Assembly (NCBI RefSeq): GCF_002216855.1
Contig: NZ_CP022356.1
Coordinates: forward strand, 806,001-870,000
DNA from: Paraphotobacterium marinum
GTDB lineage: Bacteria; Pseudomonadota; Gammaproteobacteria; Enterobacterales; Vibrionaceae
Reading direction: 5' to 3'
Length of the DNA: 64,000 nt
Both the position numbers and the translations under genes were made by a program. Of this stretch, positions 51,159 through 61,205 are shown one piece after another. Below the pieces are notes generated by a model. It searched no databases. It was not told the origin of the DNA and saw only the letters and a list, made by a program, of their open reading frames with translations. How positions within the stretch are numbered: the first letter of the stretch is position 1; each line of letters opens with the position of its first letter.

Positions 51159-51695
51159 TTAATACATTTTTTCAATTTTTAATAAATCATCATTATTAAA
51201 AAATTGTGTGGGATTATCTACAAAGATAAACCTCACATTGCATTCAGAGGCATTATTTATTATTGAATGAAAAAAATCTCTATAAATGCTCCTCTTTAAA
51301 TCAAACTCATGAAAATCATTTATAATAATAAACAATGGTCTTGCTTTTGCTTTCATTTGTTTTTGTATTTTTAGACTTTTTAAAATTATGTATAGAAATA
51401 ATTGAATTTTCATATTATAACTTTGTTCAGTACTAAAATTTATTGAACTTATTGAGTGCATAAAACTATTTTGAAATAGATGCTCACGATCAAATTGATT
51501 GAATAGATAATTATGTAAAGTCCTTTTTTCAAAAATACGATTAAGTTCAGGGCATGTGTTTAGAAAAATAAATCTCCATCTATTGGACATATAATTAATA
51601 TCATCTATTAGATTGTTTAATTTATTTTTTTCAATGTATAAAGCCATATTTTGATTATGAAACATTAAATTGATAAGTTTGGTTTCAATGATCAT
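51159..51695 (-). CDS. Hypothetical protein with P-loop-ATPase-like segment
   Basis: A 178-residue protein I do not recognise. RPLFIIINDFHEFDLKRSIY resembles a Walker B strand with Asp, and NVRFIFVDNPTQFF a following sensor strand, but no Walker A is present. It may be a degraded or regulatory relative of an AAA-type ATPase. It sits 53 bases upstream of corA on the same strand, with no evident shared function. Confidence 0.45.
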   Translation of the reverse strand: MIIETKLINLMFHNQNMALYIEKNKLNNLIDDINYMSNRWRFIFLNTCPELNRIFEKRTLHNYLFNQFDREHLFQNSFMHSISSINFSTEQSYNMKIQLFLYIILKSLKIQKQMKAKARPLFIIINDFHEFDLKRSIYRDFFHSIINNASECNVRFIFVDNPTQFFNNDDLLKIEKMY

Positions 51696-51882
51696 ACTGA
51701 AGTCCTACTCAGTTTTTATGTATAAATATTGTAGCATTTTGTTCTCTAATTATGTGTCGTAATTGATGAATTTTGAGAAGTAAATGCTCAATTATTTTTG
51801 CAAATTTATGTAAATTTTATATTCAAATTTTAAAAAATGTCTTAAAATAATTTTTTCAGCCTTAATTAGAATTTTAAAAATC

Positions 51883-52992
51883 ATGAAACAAAAATATTTT
51901 TTAGGTATTATATTTTTTGTAATTTTAGCTATTTATTTTATATTTTTTAGCAATAAAGATAACGCTATTGAAAAAATTAGAAAACCAAAAGAAGTAAACG
52001 TTATTAAGGTTAAGCAAAAAGAATTTCCTTTAACCATAAAAATTCCAGCAGTGGTCAGCTCTCAAGATAATATAATTTTATCTGCAATGACCTCTGGAAA
52101 AATCACAAAAATAAACTTTAAAAATGGTCAGTTTGTAAAAAAAGGGACTGTTTTGATTCAAATAGAAGATAAAAACCAACTATCCGCGTTAAGATCTGCA
52201 GAAGCAAGTTATGAAAATGCAAAACAAAACCTAAAAAGATTTAAAATTGTCTCTAAGGAAGTTCCTGGAAGTATTGCACAAACAAAGTTAGATGAAGCAG
52301 AAACAAACCTAAAAGCTGCAAATGCACTACTGGCTGATGCAAAAGAAAACTTTAACAATACTCGAATAAGAGCACCTTTCGATGGTTATATGGGTACACT
52401 ACTTGAACAGAAAATGTCTCAAAACTCAACCTCAAGCATTCAAACTTTTACGAACTTATCAGTCGGAAGCTATGTAAAAGTTGGGACTGAGTTGGTTTCA
52501 ATAACAAACAATCACCTATTATATGTTCAATACGATATACCAAAGAAATATCATAATTTTTTAAAAATAGGCAAAACAGTCCTTTTAAATAATCCACAAC
52601 ATAAACACCAAAAAATTAAAACCTCAATAATTTATGTTTCAAAAAACATTAACCCAGATTCTAATACTTACACAGTTAGAGCTCTAATTCCTAATTTAGT
52701 TCATGAAACTAATTTATTTTCACCGGGTGCTAATATTATGATTACGCAAGTTTTAGATGATGACAGAAAAATGATTACAGTACCAGGGTTGAGTCTCGTA
52801 CCCTCTATTAATGGATATTCAGTATATTCAATTAATAAAGGTGAGGTTGTTTCCGTGCCTGTTACGATTGGTAATAGATTTAATACAGAAGTGGCAATTG
52901 ATTCTGGTGTTAAAGTTGGTGATTTAGTTATCACCAATGGGGTCGATCAAGTCAATCCAGGCGATAAAGTAAAAATAAAGAATCAAGAATAA
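51883..52992 (+). CDS. RND efflux membrane fusion protein (HlyD family)
   Basis: The periplasmic adaptor of an RND efflux pump, 369 residues. An N-terminal anchor (residues 5-23) is followed by the lipoyl halves ILSAMTSGKITKINFKNGQF near 70 and IRAPFDGYMGTLLEQ near 165, a helical hairpin between them, and a C-terminal beta-barrel. It is nine bases upstream of the RND pump gene and co-transcribed with it. No outer membrane factor gene follows, so a shared TolC-like partner elsewhere is needed. Confidence 0.9.
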   Translation: MKQKYFLGIIFFVILAIYFIFFSNKDNAIEKIRKPKEVNVIKVKQKEFPLTIKIPAVVSSQDNIILSAMTSGKITKINFKNGQFVKKGTVLIQIEDKNQLSALRSAEASYENAKQNLKRFKIVSKEVPGSIAQTKLDEAETNLKAANALLADAKENFNNTRIRAPFDGYMGTLLEQKMSQNSTSSIQTFTNLSVGSYVKVGTELVSITNNHLLYVQYDIPKKYHNFLKIGKTVLLNNPQHKHQKIKTSIIYVSKNINPDSNTYTVRALIPNLVHETNLFSPGANIMITQVLDDDRKMITVPGLSLVPSINGYSVYSINKGEVVSVPVTIGNRFNTEVAIDSGVKVGDLVITNGVDQVNPGDKVKIKNQE

Positions 52993-53001
52993 AGGCTTTC
53001 A

Positions 53002-56000
53002 ATGAACTTACCAGAAATATGTATTAGGCGCCCAGTTTTAGCAATTGTCTTAAATTCGGTTTTAATTGTACTTGGCTTTCTCGGTTATCAACAAGTAAAA
53101 ATGGAATTTATGCCTTCAGTTTTTAAGCCAGTATTGACTATTATAACTAATGTACCCGGTGCAAGCTCAGACTTTGTCGAACAAAATGTTACAAATCCAC
53201 TTGAAAATAATCTTAAACAAGTCGGAAATGTATCTTTTGAAACATCCGAATCAACCTCTGATAAATCCAAAATAAAGTTATACTTTGGCACGATTTCGCA
53301 GGATCAATTTCTAACAGTTCAGTCTCAAGTTCAACAAGCTATTTCGCAGACAAAATTACCTACTAATGCTAAAAATCCATTGATAAGAACCAGAGATGGT
53401 TCATCTCCTCTATTTATTCTTGGTGTAACGGATAAAAATATTGGGCCCTATGAATTGGGAATGTATGTTACTAATAATATTGTAAACCCTATTTCTCAAA
53501 TGAGTGGTGTGGGAGCAGTTGATCAATATGGAGCTCAACCACAACTTCAAATTGAATTAAATCCAAAACAAATGGCTCTTAAGGATGTTAGTATTGATGA
53601 TATAAAAAATGCTATTTCATCATCTAATACCTCAATTTCCGCTGGTAATATCATTAATAAAGACCAACAAATAACATTAAATCTAAATTCAAAATTAACA
53701 AATTTAGATAATTTTAAAAATATCATTATCAAAAAAACCGGTCGACACTTAATTTATTTAAAAGATGTATCTAAATTAGGTATTACAGACCAAAACCCAG
53801 GCGGCTCATTAATAAAAATTAATAATAGTAATGGCCAATATGTCATTATCTCTCAAACAGACACGGCTAACCCTCTCATTCTTGGTGAAATGCTTAGAAA
53901 GAAATTAAAAGAAATACAAAAACAAATGCCTACCGGAATGAAAATTGTCAAACTTCAGGATACCGCAGAGGCAATCAAAGTAGCGAATGACGAAGTCTTT
54001 CATACAATTGTTGAGGCAGTAGTAGCCGTCACTATTATTACTATTTTATTTATTGGAAGTTGGCGCTTATCTTTAATTCCGCTTGTCACAATACCTGTTT
54101 GTTTGATTGCAACCTTTCTAATCATTTGGATGGTTGGGTTCACGCTAAATATTTTTAGTATGTTAGCTTTAGTTGTTGCGGTAGGCCTTGTAGTCGACGA
54201 TGCTATCGTTGTTCTTGAAAATGCCCAAGTATATAGTAAAAAAGGAATAAGCCCAATTGATTCAACTATCCAGAGTATGAATAAAATCATATTTCCCGTG
54301 ATAGGAATGACAATCGTCATTGCTGCTATTTATGTTCCCATATTTTTTATGAAACCTCATAAAGAAACTGTCTATTTACAACAATTTGCCTTCTCTCTAT
54401 CGGGAGCAGTCTTGTTTTCGGGCTTTGTAGCATTAACTTTATCCCCCATGATGTGTTCAAGACTTATTAGACCGGATAATAGAAGCCAATTAGAAAAGTT
54501 AATTGAAAAGTTTTTTATTAAAGTCTCAAGTTTATATATAAAATCTCTGAAAATATTTCTAAATAATATTTGGTTACCCGTACTCATAGTTATGTTATTT
54601 TTTTTCATTGGCTACTTATACTTTCAGAAAATGTCGAGTACCGATCTTCCTCCAGAATATGATGGCACAATAAGTGTTACAATGCGCACACCTGATTCTT
54701 CAAGTGTAGAGAAAACTAGAACACTGACAGCACCATTGATAAAGGAATTAAGAAAGTTTAAAGAAGTACAAGCAATTGGTTCTATTACATCAAAGAAACT
54801 TGCTGGCAATAGTTCTGTATCAAATACTATTGTAACGAATTTAAAATCTGAGCAAGCTTTGCAAGAACTTTCAGAAAAAATGATGCAAGCTCTAAACAAA
54901 ATTAAAACACCTGATGTGAAAATATCTGCAACACCAAATAATTTTAACTCTCATGGGGGTAATAATGCAGCTAATCAGAATGAATTTGATTTTTATGTAA
55001 CAGGCTATGCTAGCCCAAAAGAATTAAATCAAGCAACAAATAATTTAGTTAATGCTTTAAAGCAAACAGGAATGTTTTTAGATATAGAGAACAACTCAAA
55101 ATTTAATCAGCAACAATACGATCTTACAATCCAAAATAATAAATTAATCCGACTAGGTCTCACTCGTGAACAGGTAAATGATGCTATTAATACTTATTTA
55201 GGTACTTATAGCTTCCCTACTGACTTTGACTTTTTAGGTCAAAGCCTTCCTCTTGTAATGGGTTTGCCTGCAAAAAAAATTAAAGATCTATCTGTTTTAC
55301 AAACAATTTTCCTGAAGAATAAAACTGGTAACTTTATATCCCTCGATAGAGTTGTAACTCCAAATTTTATTGCAACACAACAAAGTATAACTCACATAAA
55401 TAATACACCAGCTGGAGAGATCGGTGCGATTCCTAAAACTAATATATCTAAAGGAAAGTTAATCAAAATAATTACTGCAACTGGTAAGCAAAGTTTACCT
55501 TATAATCTTAAGGTCGCATTCAATACAAAAACTCAAAGCGTTACCCAAGCGAAACAGTCATCGAAAATTATTGTTATAGCTTCCATTATATTTATTTACT
55601 TAATACTAGGTGCATTATTTGAAAGTTTTATTGATCCATTAATTATTTTAACAACTATACCTATGTGCGTAATATCATCCATGATTGCACTTTATTACGT
55701 TGATGGTAGTTTTAACACCTATACGATCATTGGGTTTATAACTTTAGTCGGTTTAATTTCAAAACATGGTATATTGATTACAAAATTTGCAAATGATTTA
55801 AAAAATGATAATGTCAATACAGAAAATGCCATAATACAAGCCTGCCAGACCAGGTTGAGACCTATTTTAATGACAACAGCAACTATGATAATAGGCCTAA
55901 TTCCATTATTATATGCATCAGGCGTTTCAAAAAATTCACACCTTGAGCTAGGTGTTGTGTTAATCGTAGGTTTAATTTTTGGAACACTTTTTTCTTTGTA

Positions 56001-56049
56001 TATTGTTCCATCATCTTATAAAATTCTTTCTAAATATAAAAAAGCATAA
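53002..56049 (+). CDS. RND family efflux transporter permease
   Basis: The inner membrane pump of an RND system, 1015 residues, with the duplicated six-helix layout and two large periplasmic domains. Helix 4 shows the proton-relay block ALVVAVGLVVDDAIVVLENA with the two Asp residues, and helix 10-12 are present. It looks like the drug-exporting HAE1 branch (AcrB/MdtB/MexK-like) rather than metal exporters. A stable hairpin at 56107-56134 follows. Substrates are not evident. Confidence 0.92.
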   Translation: MNLPEICIRRPVLAIVLNSVLIVLGFLGYQQVKMEFMPSVFKPVLTIITNVPGASSDFVEQNVTNPLENNLKQVGNVSFETSESTSDKSKIKLYFGTISQDQFLTVQSQVQQAISQTKLPTNAKNPLIRTRDGSSPLFILGVTDKNIGPYELGMYVTNNIVNPISQMSGVGAVDQYGAQPQLQIELNPKQMALKDVSIDDIKNAISSSNTSISAGNIINKDQQITLNLNSKLTNLDNFKNIIIKKTGRHLIYLKDVSKLGITDQNPGGSLIKINNSNGQYVIISQTDTANPLILGEMLRKKLKEIQKQMPTGMKIVKLQDTAEAIKVANDEVFHTIVEAVVAVTIITILFIGSWRLSLIPLVTIPVCLIATFLIIWMVGFTLNIFSMLALVVAVGLVVDDAIVVLENAQVYSKKGISPIDSTIQSMNKIIFPVIGMTIVIAAIYVPIFFMKPHKETVYLQQFAFSLSGAVLFSGFVALTLSPMMCSRLIRPDNRSQLEKLIEKFFIKVSSLYIKSLKIFLNNIWLPVLIVMLFFFIGYLYFQKMSSTDLPPEYDGTISVTMRTPDSSSVEKTRTLTAPLIKELRKFKEVQAIGSITSKKLAGNSSVSNTIVTNLKSEQALQELSEKMMQALNKIKTPDVKISATPNNFNSHGGNNAANQNEFDFYVTGYASPKELNQATNNLVNALKQTGMFLDIENNSKFNQQQYDLTIQNNKLIRLGLTREQVNDAINTYLGTYSFPTDFDFLGQSLPLVMGLPAKKIKDLSVLQTIFLKNKTGNFISLDRVVTPNFIATQQSITHINNTPAGEIGAIPKTNISKGKLIKIITATGKQSLPYNLKVAFNTKTQSVTQAKQSSKIIVIASIIFIYLILGALFESFIDPLIILTTIPMCVISSMIALYYVDGSFNTYTIIGFITLVGLISKHGILITKFANDLKNDNVNTENAIIQACQTRLRPILMTTATMIIGLIPLLYASGVSKNSHLELGVVLIVGLIFGTLFSLYIVPSSYKILSKYKKA

Positions 56050-56106
56050 TTTAGGAAAAACCAATAAAAATGAAGTTTATAATGAAAACTTATGGAAATA
56101 TATAAT

Positions 56107-56134
56107 AATCTCCCGATCTAATAATAGGGAGATT
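56107..56134. terminator. Hairpin between the convergent RND and LysR genes
   Basis: AATCTCCC and GGGAGATT form an 8-bp stem around a 12-base loop. No T-run follows on either strand, so termination is uncertain. Confidence 0.35.
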
Positions 56135-56147
56135 AAATATACCGTTA

Positions 56148-57059
56148 TTAAGAATAAAAATTTAAAATATTATTTTCTCTGTCATGTAAAAATTCATTTA
56201 AGGAAATATGCTCCATAATATTTTCATAACTTTGATTCTTATTTAAAAATAATAATTCAGACTGGAGTAATGGATCTTTTACATCCTGAATGATTAAATG
56301 ATTTTGAGGATATTTTTTAAAGAATATCCCAGGTAAAATGCTGAATGACGGCATTTCTTCGAGTAACCTATATAAATTTTCGTATGAGCTTGCAGTAATT
56401 TCTTTTGGGATTTGGATTGAACTATTTTTAACAAATTGGTTTAGTCTTAATAAATATTCTTTGTCCATATTTGGTTTTAAAAAAATCAAGCTATTACTAG
56501 AACCACTCAATATATCGTTAATAGTAATATTATTTTTTTTATGGGTAACAATATAAGATGTATCTGAGTATATACTTTCATGAGAAATATCCGAATTTAA
56601 AATAAAATTTTTGTGAAAGTAACCAAAAGCAAAACTCAAAGTCTCTTTATGCAAACCATCTAAGATTAAATCATTAGATAACTCATTAATGTTAATATTT
56701 TTTTTAATTAACTCTTTTTCATTTAAATTTCTTATAATATCAGCCGATAAAATTCCACTAAAATAAGAAAACCCTATATTTAAATAGTGTGAGTGATCGT
56801 CTAAAGCAAATGTTTGTATTTTATTTGTTGCTTCTTTTTTCAAGGAAAAAATTTTCTGAGTATAATCATATAAAATTTTTCCAGAAGAGGTTAATAAAAT
56901 TGTTCTTGGGTTTCGAGTAAATAATTCAACTCCTAATTCATCTTCTAAGAGTTTTATTTGATTGGACAGAGCAGGTTGAGAAATAAACAATGCACTTGAT
57001 GCTTTTCTAAAATGCTTATATTCTGCTACCGCTTTAAAATACTTCAAGCGTTTCAACAT
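56148..57059 (-). CDS. LysR family transcriptional regulator
   Basis: A 303-residue LysR-type regulator with a typical N-terminal helix-turn-helix: MLKRLKYFKAVAEYKHFRKA then SALFISQPALSNQIKLLEDE. The remaining sequence is the effector domain. It is divergent from the EamA transporter with about 200 bases between, where a CAACAA-ATAA-TTGTTG palindrome lies. It probably controls that transporter. The effector is unknown. Confidence 0.9.
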   Translation of the reverse strand: MLKRLKYFKAVAEYKHFRKASSALFISQPALSNQIKLLEDELGVELFTRNPRTILLTSSGKILYDYTQKIFSLKKEATNKIQTFALDDHSHYLNIGFSYFSGILSADIIRNLNEKELIKKNININELSNDLILDGLHKETLSFAFGYFHKNFILNSDISHESIYSDTSYIVTHKKNNITINDILSGSSNSLIFLKPNMDKEYLLRLNQFVKNSSIQIPKEITASSYENLYRLLEEMPSFSILPGIFFKKYPQNHLIIQDVKDPLLQSELLFLNKNQSYENIMEHISLNEFLHDRENNILNFYS

Positions 57060-57113
57060 AATATGAACCTTCGTGTTTGTAATTTATTGTTATTTTATTT
57101 TTATATTATTTTT

Positions 57114-57129
57114 CAACAAATAATTGTTG
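57114..57129. promoter_or_regulatory. Palindrome between LysR gene and EamA transporter
   Basis: CAACAA-ATAA-TTGTTG is a 6-bp inverted repeat with a 4-base spacer, in the middle of the divergent promoter region. It is a candidate LysR site (it holds a T-N11-A type spacing) but short. Confidence 0.35.
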
Positions 57130-57260
57130 TTATAAACATACTAAAGCAATGATTAACTTTTGTACATGTTTTTTTATCTTTATAAAATTGAATTGCAGTC
57201 ATTAAAAATTGATTTTAAGTTTACATTAGATATAATTAGCCTTTTTTAAAAGTACATTTT

Positions 57261-58136
57261 ATGTCAAAAAGAATCCGAGCAGAGCTAGTATTAATTTTAG
57301 TTACTATTTTATGGGGCGTAAGTTTCCCAATAATTGAAATGTCCGTAAAATCAATCGCTTCCAATCAGTTGGTCTTTTGGAGGTTTTTAGTTTCAGCGGT
57401 ATTTTTACTTCCCTTTGTAATGCATTTACTTAATAAAACTAATAGAACTTTGTTATTTTTCTCTGGTATTCTTGGAACAATTAACTTTATATCATACTTC
57501 ACCCAAACAATGGGTCTAGAAACGATCAGCTCTGGAAGAAGTGCTTTTATCACAGGAAGTTCTGTGTTGTTAGTTCCTTTTCTTGCACCTTTATTTAAAT
57601 TAAACAAACCCCAAATGCTTGATTATGTTTCTGTCATTATTGGTTTAACAGGATTATATATTTTAACTGGAACATCCTTAAAATTCGGTCAGGGGGACTT
57701 TTTAACTTTTATATGCGCAATTTCATGTGCATTTGAAATTATCATTGCCCAAATTGCATCTGAAAGAAAGTTTAACAATAAATTATTAACTTTTTATCAA
57801 ATTACATTTACGATACCATTTTGTTTATTAATTCCTTCTCCTATTATTACAAGCAATTTATTTATAGCACAAAATATGATATTTATATTTATTCTAGCTG
57901 TTTGTAATACTGTTCTCGTATTATATTTAAGATTTAAATATCAAAAGGATACCACCGCTCATAGAGCTGCACTCATTTTCATTTTAGAGCCAGTTTTTGC
58001 AGTTTTAGCTGCTTATCTGATACTAGGATCTAAAATTACACCTGAAATGATTTTAGGTGGTTTAATTATATTAGTAGCGATTCTGATACCCGATCTATGT
58101 GGGTATTTATCTTTTAAAAGGTTGAGTAAGTCATAA
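57261..58136 (+). CDS. EamA/DMT family transporter
   Basis: A 291-residue drug/metabolite transporter with ten helices arranged as two EamA repeats. The first repeat includes LVTILWGVSFPIIEMSVKSI and FWRFLVSAVFLLPFVM, and the second AALIFILEPVFAVLAAYLIL with the conserved Glu-Pro. Such proteins export amino acids or other metabolites. The divergent LysR gene is a likely regulator. A weakly basic C-terminal tail ends in RLSKS. Confidence 0.9.
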   Translation: MSKRIRAELVLILVTILWGVSFPIIEMSVKSIASNQLVFWRFLVSAVFLLPFVMHLLNKTNRTLLFFSGILGTINFISYFTQTMGLETISSGRSAFITGSSVLLVPFLAPLFKLNKPQMLDYVSVIIGLTGLYILTGTSLKFGQGDFLTFICAISCAFEIIIAQIASERKFNNKLLTFYQITFTIPFCLLIPSPIITSNLFIAQNMIFIFILAVCNTVLVLYLRFKYQKDTTAHRAALIFILEPVFAVLAAYLILGSKITPEMILGGLIILVAILIPDLCGYLSFKRLSKS

Positions 58137-58209
58137 AAATAATGTTTAAAATTGACTTATTCTAGTTATTAAATGATAGTGTTAGTAAATCTAATATTAG
58201 GAAAAAACT

Positions 58210-58443
58210 ATGGAAATATCTGAAATAGCTTGGTCATTATTTATAAAAAACTATAAGATACCTGAAAACTTAGATAAAATTAGCCCTGAATATCTTAAAT
58301 CATTAGAAAAAAAATTTGAAACCATGTACTTTTTAGGTTTTTATTTAAAAAATTTTGAAAAAGATTTGCTTAATTCAGATGAAATAGAAAAAGTTGAGAA
58401 ACTAGCAAAAGATTTTTTTATTGAAAACAAAATCATTCGTTAA
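58210..58443 (+). CDS. Hypothetical protein (77 residues)
   Basis: A small acidic helical protein I do not recognise. It has no signal peptide, membrane helix or known motif; EIEKVEKLAKDFFIENKIIR ends it. The ribosome binding site TAGGAAAAAA lies just before the ATG. It overlaps the convergent small membrane protein gene by four bases at the end. Confidence 0.6.
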   Translation: MEISEIAWSLFIKNYKIPENLDKISPEYLKSLEKKFETMYFLGFYLKNFEKDLLNSDEIEKVEKLAKDFFIENKIIR

Positions 58444-58655
58444 TTTGATTTCAAAATCTTATTTATCAAGTTCAAAAAAACGAATACGATTATTGACGTT
58501 GTACCAAAGCAAAACAAATAATTATAAATTTCTTTTTTATCAAAAATAAAAACAAGAATAGAAGAAAGAAACATGAATAACATATAAATGCCAAGAAATT
58601 CATAAAAATTTACAACTTTCATCTTAAATTCTGTAGGTAATCTTGTTTTATTCAT
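58440..58655 (-). CDS. Hypothetical membrane protein (71 residues)
   Basis: A small protein with two hydrophobic helices: FLGIYMLFMFLSSILVFIF near residues 20-38 and LFCFGTTSIIVFVFLNLI near 47-64. Nothing in it identifies a family. It lies 63 bases upstream of the pyrophosphatase stop region's end and on the other strand from the 77-residue gene. An AAGGACTTAT ribosome binding site precedes the start. Confidence 0.55.
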   Translation of the reverse strand: MNKTRLPTEFKMKVVNFYEFLGIYMLFMFLSSILVFIFDKKEIYNYLFCFGTTSIIVFVFLNLINKILKSN

Positions 58656-58718
58656 TATAAGTCCTTATATTTGCTTGATTGATTCCCCGATCCATGGGGA
58701 AACTATATTATCTCCAAT

Positions 58719-59639
58719 TTAGGAGTTAAATGCACCTTGTAGTGGTGGAACAATTTGTTTTTTGCGACTTAACACACCATCTAACCAATTTGATGAATTA
58801 TCTTCAAGATTAAATGCAGATTTAATTAATTTCTCATCATCACTAACAAGAATTAACTCTGATCCTTCTTTCATAATATCTGTTAACAACAGAATGAGAG
58901 TATGTCGATTACCTTCGGCTTTTAAATTTGTTATATCAGCCATTAACTCTGATTTAATTGAATCAAACACCGAAATATCAATCACTTCTAACTGTCCAAT
59001 TCCAACTTTATGACCATTCATATTGAAATCTTTAAAATCTCTAAGAACTAATTCTCTGACAGGTGTTCCTTCAACTGCTGATTTCACTTTAAACATTTCC
59101 ATTGCTAAGGCTTCATAATCAGGTATGCCCGCGATTAGAGCTAAATCCTCTACAGCTCGTCTATCAGCTGTTGTAGTGGTTGGAGATTTAAACAGTACAG
59201 TATCACTTAGAATTGCACACATCATAATACCAGCAATATCTTTAGGGATATCAACTTTATAAAAGTCGTACATCATTTTAATAATAGTATTACTGCAACC
59301 AACGGGTCTAATCCAACACTCTAGGGGAGTTGATGATGTTAAGTCACCTAACTTATGATGGTCAACAATTCCAACAATAGTTGCTTCATCAATATCATCT
59401 GGAGCTTGAGTTTTTTCAGTATGGTCTACAATATAAACTTTTTCTCCAGCATAATTCATCTTTAAAAGCGGAGCTTCAAAGCCAAATCTGTCTATAATAA
59501 ATTGTGTTTCTGGTGATAACTCTCCCAACCTTGCTGGTATCGCTTTCTCACCAATTTCATTTTTTAAATGAGCTAAGGCAATTGCCCCACATATAGAATC
59601 AGAATCAGGTATTTTATGGCCAATGACATAAATTGACAT
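58719..59639 (-). CDS. ppaC: Manganese-dependent inorganic pyrophosphatase (family II)
   Basis: A cytosolic pyrophosphatase of 306 residues that needs Mn2+ or Co2+. The family II motifs are all in place: GHKIPDSDSICGAIAL at residue 7, DHTEK then VGIVDHHKLGD near 90-100 (the DHH motif), and the C-terminal LSRKKQIVPPL. Family II enzymes are most common in Firmicutes; finding one here is unusual for a gammaproteobacterium but not unique. The ribosome binding site AGGAGAACT precedes the ATG by seven bases. Confidence 0.95.
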   Translation of the reverse strand: MSIYVIGHKIPDSDSICGAIALAHLKNEIGEKAIPARLGELSPETQFIIDRFGFEAPLLKMNYAGEKVYIVDHTEKTQAPDDIDEATIVGIVDHHKLGDLTSSTPLECWIRPVGCSNTIIKMMYDFYKVDIPKDIAGIMMCAILSDTVLFKSPTTTTADRRAVEDLALIAGIPDYEALAMEMFKVKSAVEGTPVRELVLRDFKDFNMNGHKVGIGQLEVIDISVFDSIKSELMADITNLKAEGNRHTLILLLTDIMKEGSELILVSDDEKLIKSAFNLEDNSSNWLDGVLSRKKQIVPPLQGAFNS

Positions 59640-59702
59640 TTAATAGTTCTCCTAAAAATTTTAAGTATACTGTTTACTTTTATTGTATCACAAATAAATG
59701 AC

Positions 59703-60620
59703 TTATTTAATCAATAAGGCAGCACCAAAAACACCCGCGCTATCTCCTAACGAAGGTTTAATTATTTTGGTATTTACATGTTCATTGAATATTAACTTTT
59801 CTAATTTTTCATACAATAAATCAGAATATATTTCATCAACATTACCTACTCCACCGCCAATGACCACAACATCAGGATCTAATAAATTCAAAACATAGCT
59901 TAATGATAAAGAGAAATAATCAAGCAATCTATTCACTGTAAGATTAGCTGCTTCATCAAATGTGTCTGAACGATAGCTGTCAATAATATCTTTCAACTTG
60001 AGCTTTTTATCTGTCAAAGAAAAATAATAACGTTCTAAACTTGGCCCAGCAATAATTTGCTCAAGGCATCCGTATTTACCACAATAACATTGCACATCAT
60101 GATCTGGTAAAAAGACGTTGTGTCCCCACTCTCCTCCAATACCATGTTTTCCATGCACAATTTTACCATCAACTACAACACCACCGCCAACTCCTGTGCC
60201 TAATATCACACCAAAGACCACTTGAGCTTTAGGGTCTACTTCTGGAACTGCACCCATATTAGCTTCTGCAAGCGCAAAACAATTTGCATCATTAGCTAAT
60301 TTAATTTCACAGTTTAAAATATTTCTTAAATCTTGATCTAGAGGTTTACCATTTAAACAGGTTGTATTGCAGTTTTTCATGGTGCCACTTGCTGGATCAA
60401 GTGCACCTGGTGTACCAAAACCAATTATTTTGGGATAGTAGCCAATTTCTTGAGCGCAAGTATCAATTAAACTTTTAATATTTGAAAGGATAACATCATA
60501 ACCACGACTTGTTTCAGTTGGTGTTCTTTTTCTTAAAACACATTCATTTGTAATTTTATCAATAATCGCACATTCAATTTTTGTACCGCCTAAATCGATA
60601 CCCCAACAGTAATTATCCAC
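59703..60620 (-). CDS. ROK family sugar kinase
   Basis: A 305-residue ROK kinase. The ATP site is WGIDLGGTKIECAIID; GTPGALDPASGTMKNC carries the substrate-side residues; the ROK zinc motif reads CYCGKYGCLEQ near 195 with GGEWGHN before it. It would phosphorylate a sugar such as fructose, glucose, or N-acetylglucosamine; the sequence does not decide which. Not in an evident sugar operon. It ends 64 bases upstream of the pyrophosphatase gene and may share its transcript. Confidence 0.88.
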   Translation of the reverse strand: MDNYCWGIDLGGTKIECAIIDKITNECVLRKRTPTETSRGYDVILSNIKSLIDTCAQEIGYYPKIIGFGTPGALDPASGTMKNCNTTCLNGKPLDQDLRNILNCEIKLANDANCFALAEANMGAVPEVDPKAQVVFGVILGTGVGGGVVVDGKIVHGKHGIGGEWGHNVFLPDHDVQCYCGKYGCLEQIIAGPSLERYYFSLTDKKLKLKDIIDSYRSDTFDEAANLTVNRLLDYFSLSLSYVLNLLDPDVVVIGGGVGNVDEIYSDLLYEKLEKLIFNEHVNTKIIKPSLGDSAGVFGAALLIK

Positions 60621-60638
60621 TCTTTCATCCTTTTAAAT

Positions 60639-61205
60639 TTATAAACCCAATGACAACGAGGAGCTTATTTTATCAAGACTTTTGGACAATGCAAATACAA
60701 GAGCAGAATATCCTTCTTTTTTTAATGGCGTTATCGAATTAAAGCTACCATTTTTTATAATATTTCCATTTGAATTTAGTAATAGCCATGTTCCTGATAC
60801 AATTGCATTTCCATCAAAACGTCCTTGAAAAGCAGAAATATAAATTTTTAACCTTAATACATTTAAGGTATTTAAACCTGTTACATTTTTGTTAAAAAAA
60901 TATTTTGATTGTTTATTATTTAATTGAGTAATCAATTGGTCTGTGATCTGCTCTGAAAGGGAGTAGGCCCATACATTATTATTAGCAATATTAATTTCAT
61001 TAGGAGATATTTGATAAGCAATACCAGAGGAATCAATTTCATTGGGCATATTTACATTATCAATGATAGCTATCTTCCGATTTTTATAATTTATATATTG
61101 AGAGTTTTTAATTTTATTCTTATTCACTAAAGTATAGGATTTCATAGGGCTTGATGAACAACTTACTAAAGTGATTAAAAATATAAAACTCAAAAGGATT
61201 CTCAT
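60639..61205 (-). CDS. pqiC: PqiC/YmbA-type outer membrane lipoprotein
   Basis: A 188-residue lipoprotein. The signal MRILLSFIFLITLVSCSSSP has the lipobox LVSC. The mature part is the small DUF330 (ABC-type transport auxiliary) fold. It is the third gene of a pqiABC operon, four bases overlapping pqiB. In E. coli PqiC docks the PqiB needle to the outer membrane for lipid transport across the periplasm. The family call rests on position plus fold-like pattern, because the sequence is divergent. Confidence 0.85.
   Translation of the reverse strand: MRILLSFIFLITLVSCSSSPMKSYTLVNKNKIKNSQYINYKNRKIAIIDNVNMPNEIDSSGIAYQISPNEINIANNNVWAYSLSEQITDQLITQLNNKQSKYFFNKNVTGLNTLNVLRLKIYISAFQGRFDGNAIVSGTWLLLNSNGNIIKNGSFNSITPLKKEGYSALVFALSKSLDKISSSLSLGL

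Noticed and set aside
58683-58701. TTCCCC/GGGGAA stem as a terminator of the pyrophosphatase
   Set aside because: Stem is only 6 bp and no T-run follows.
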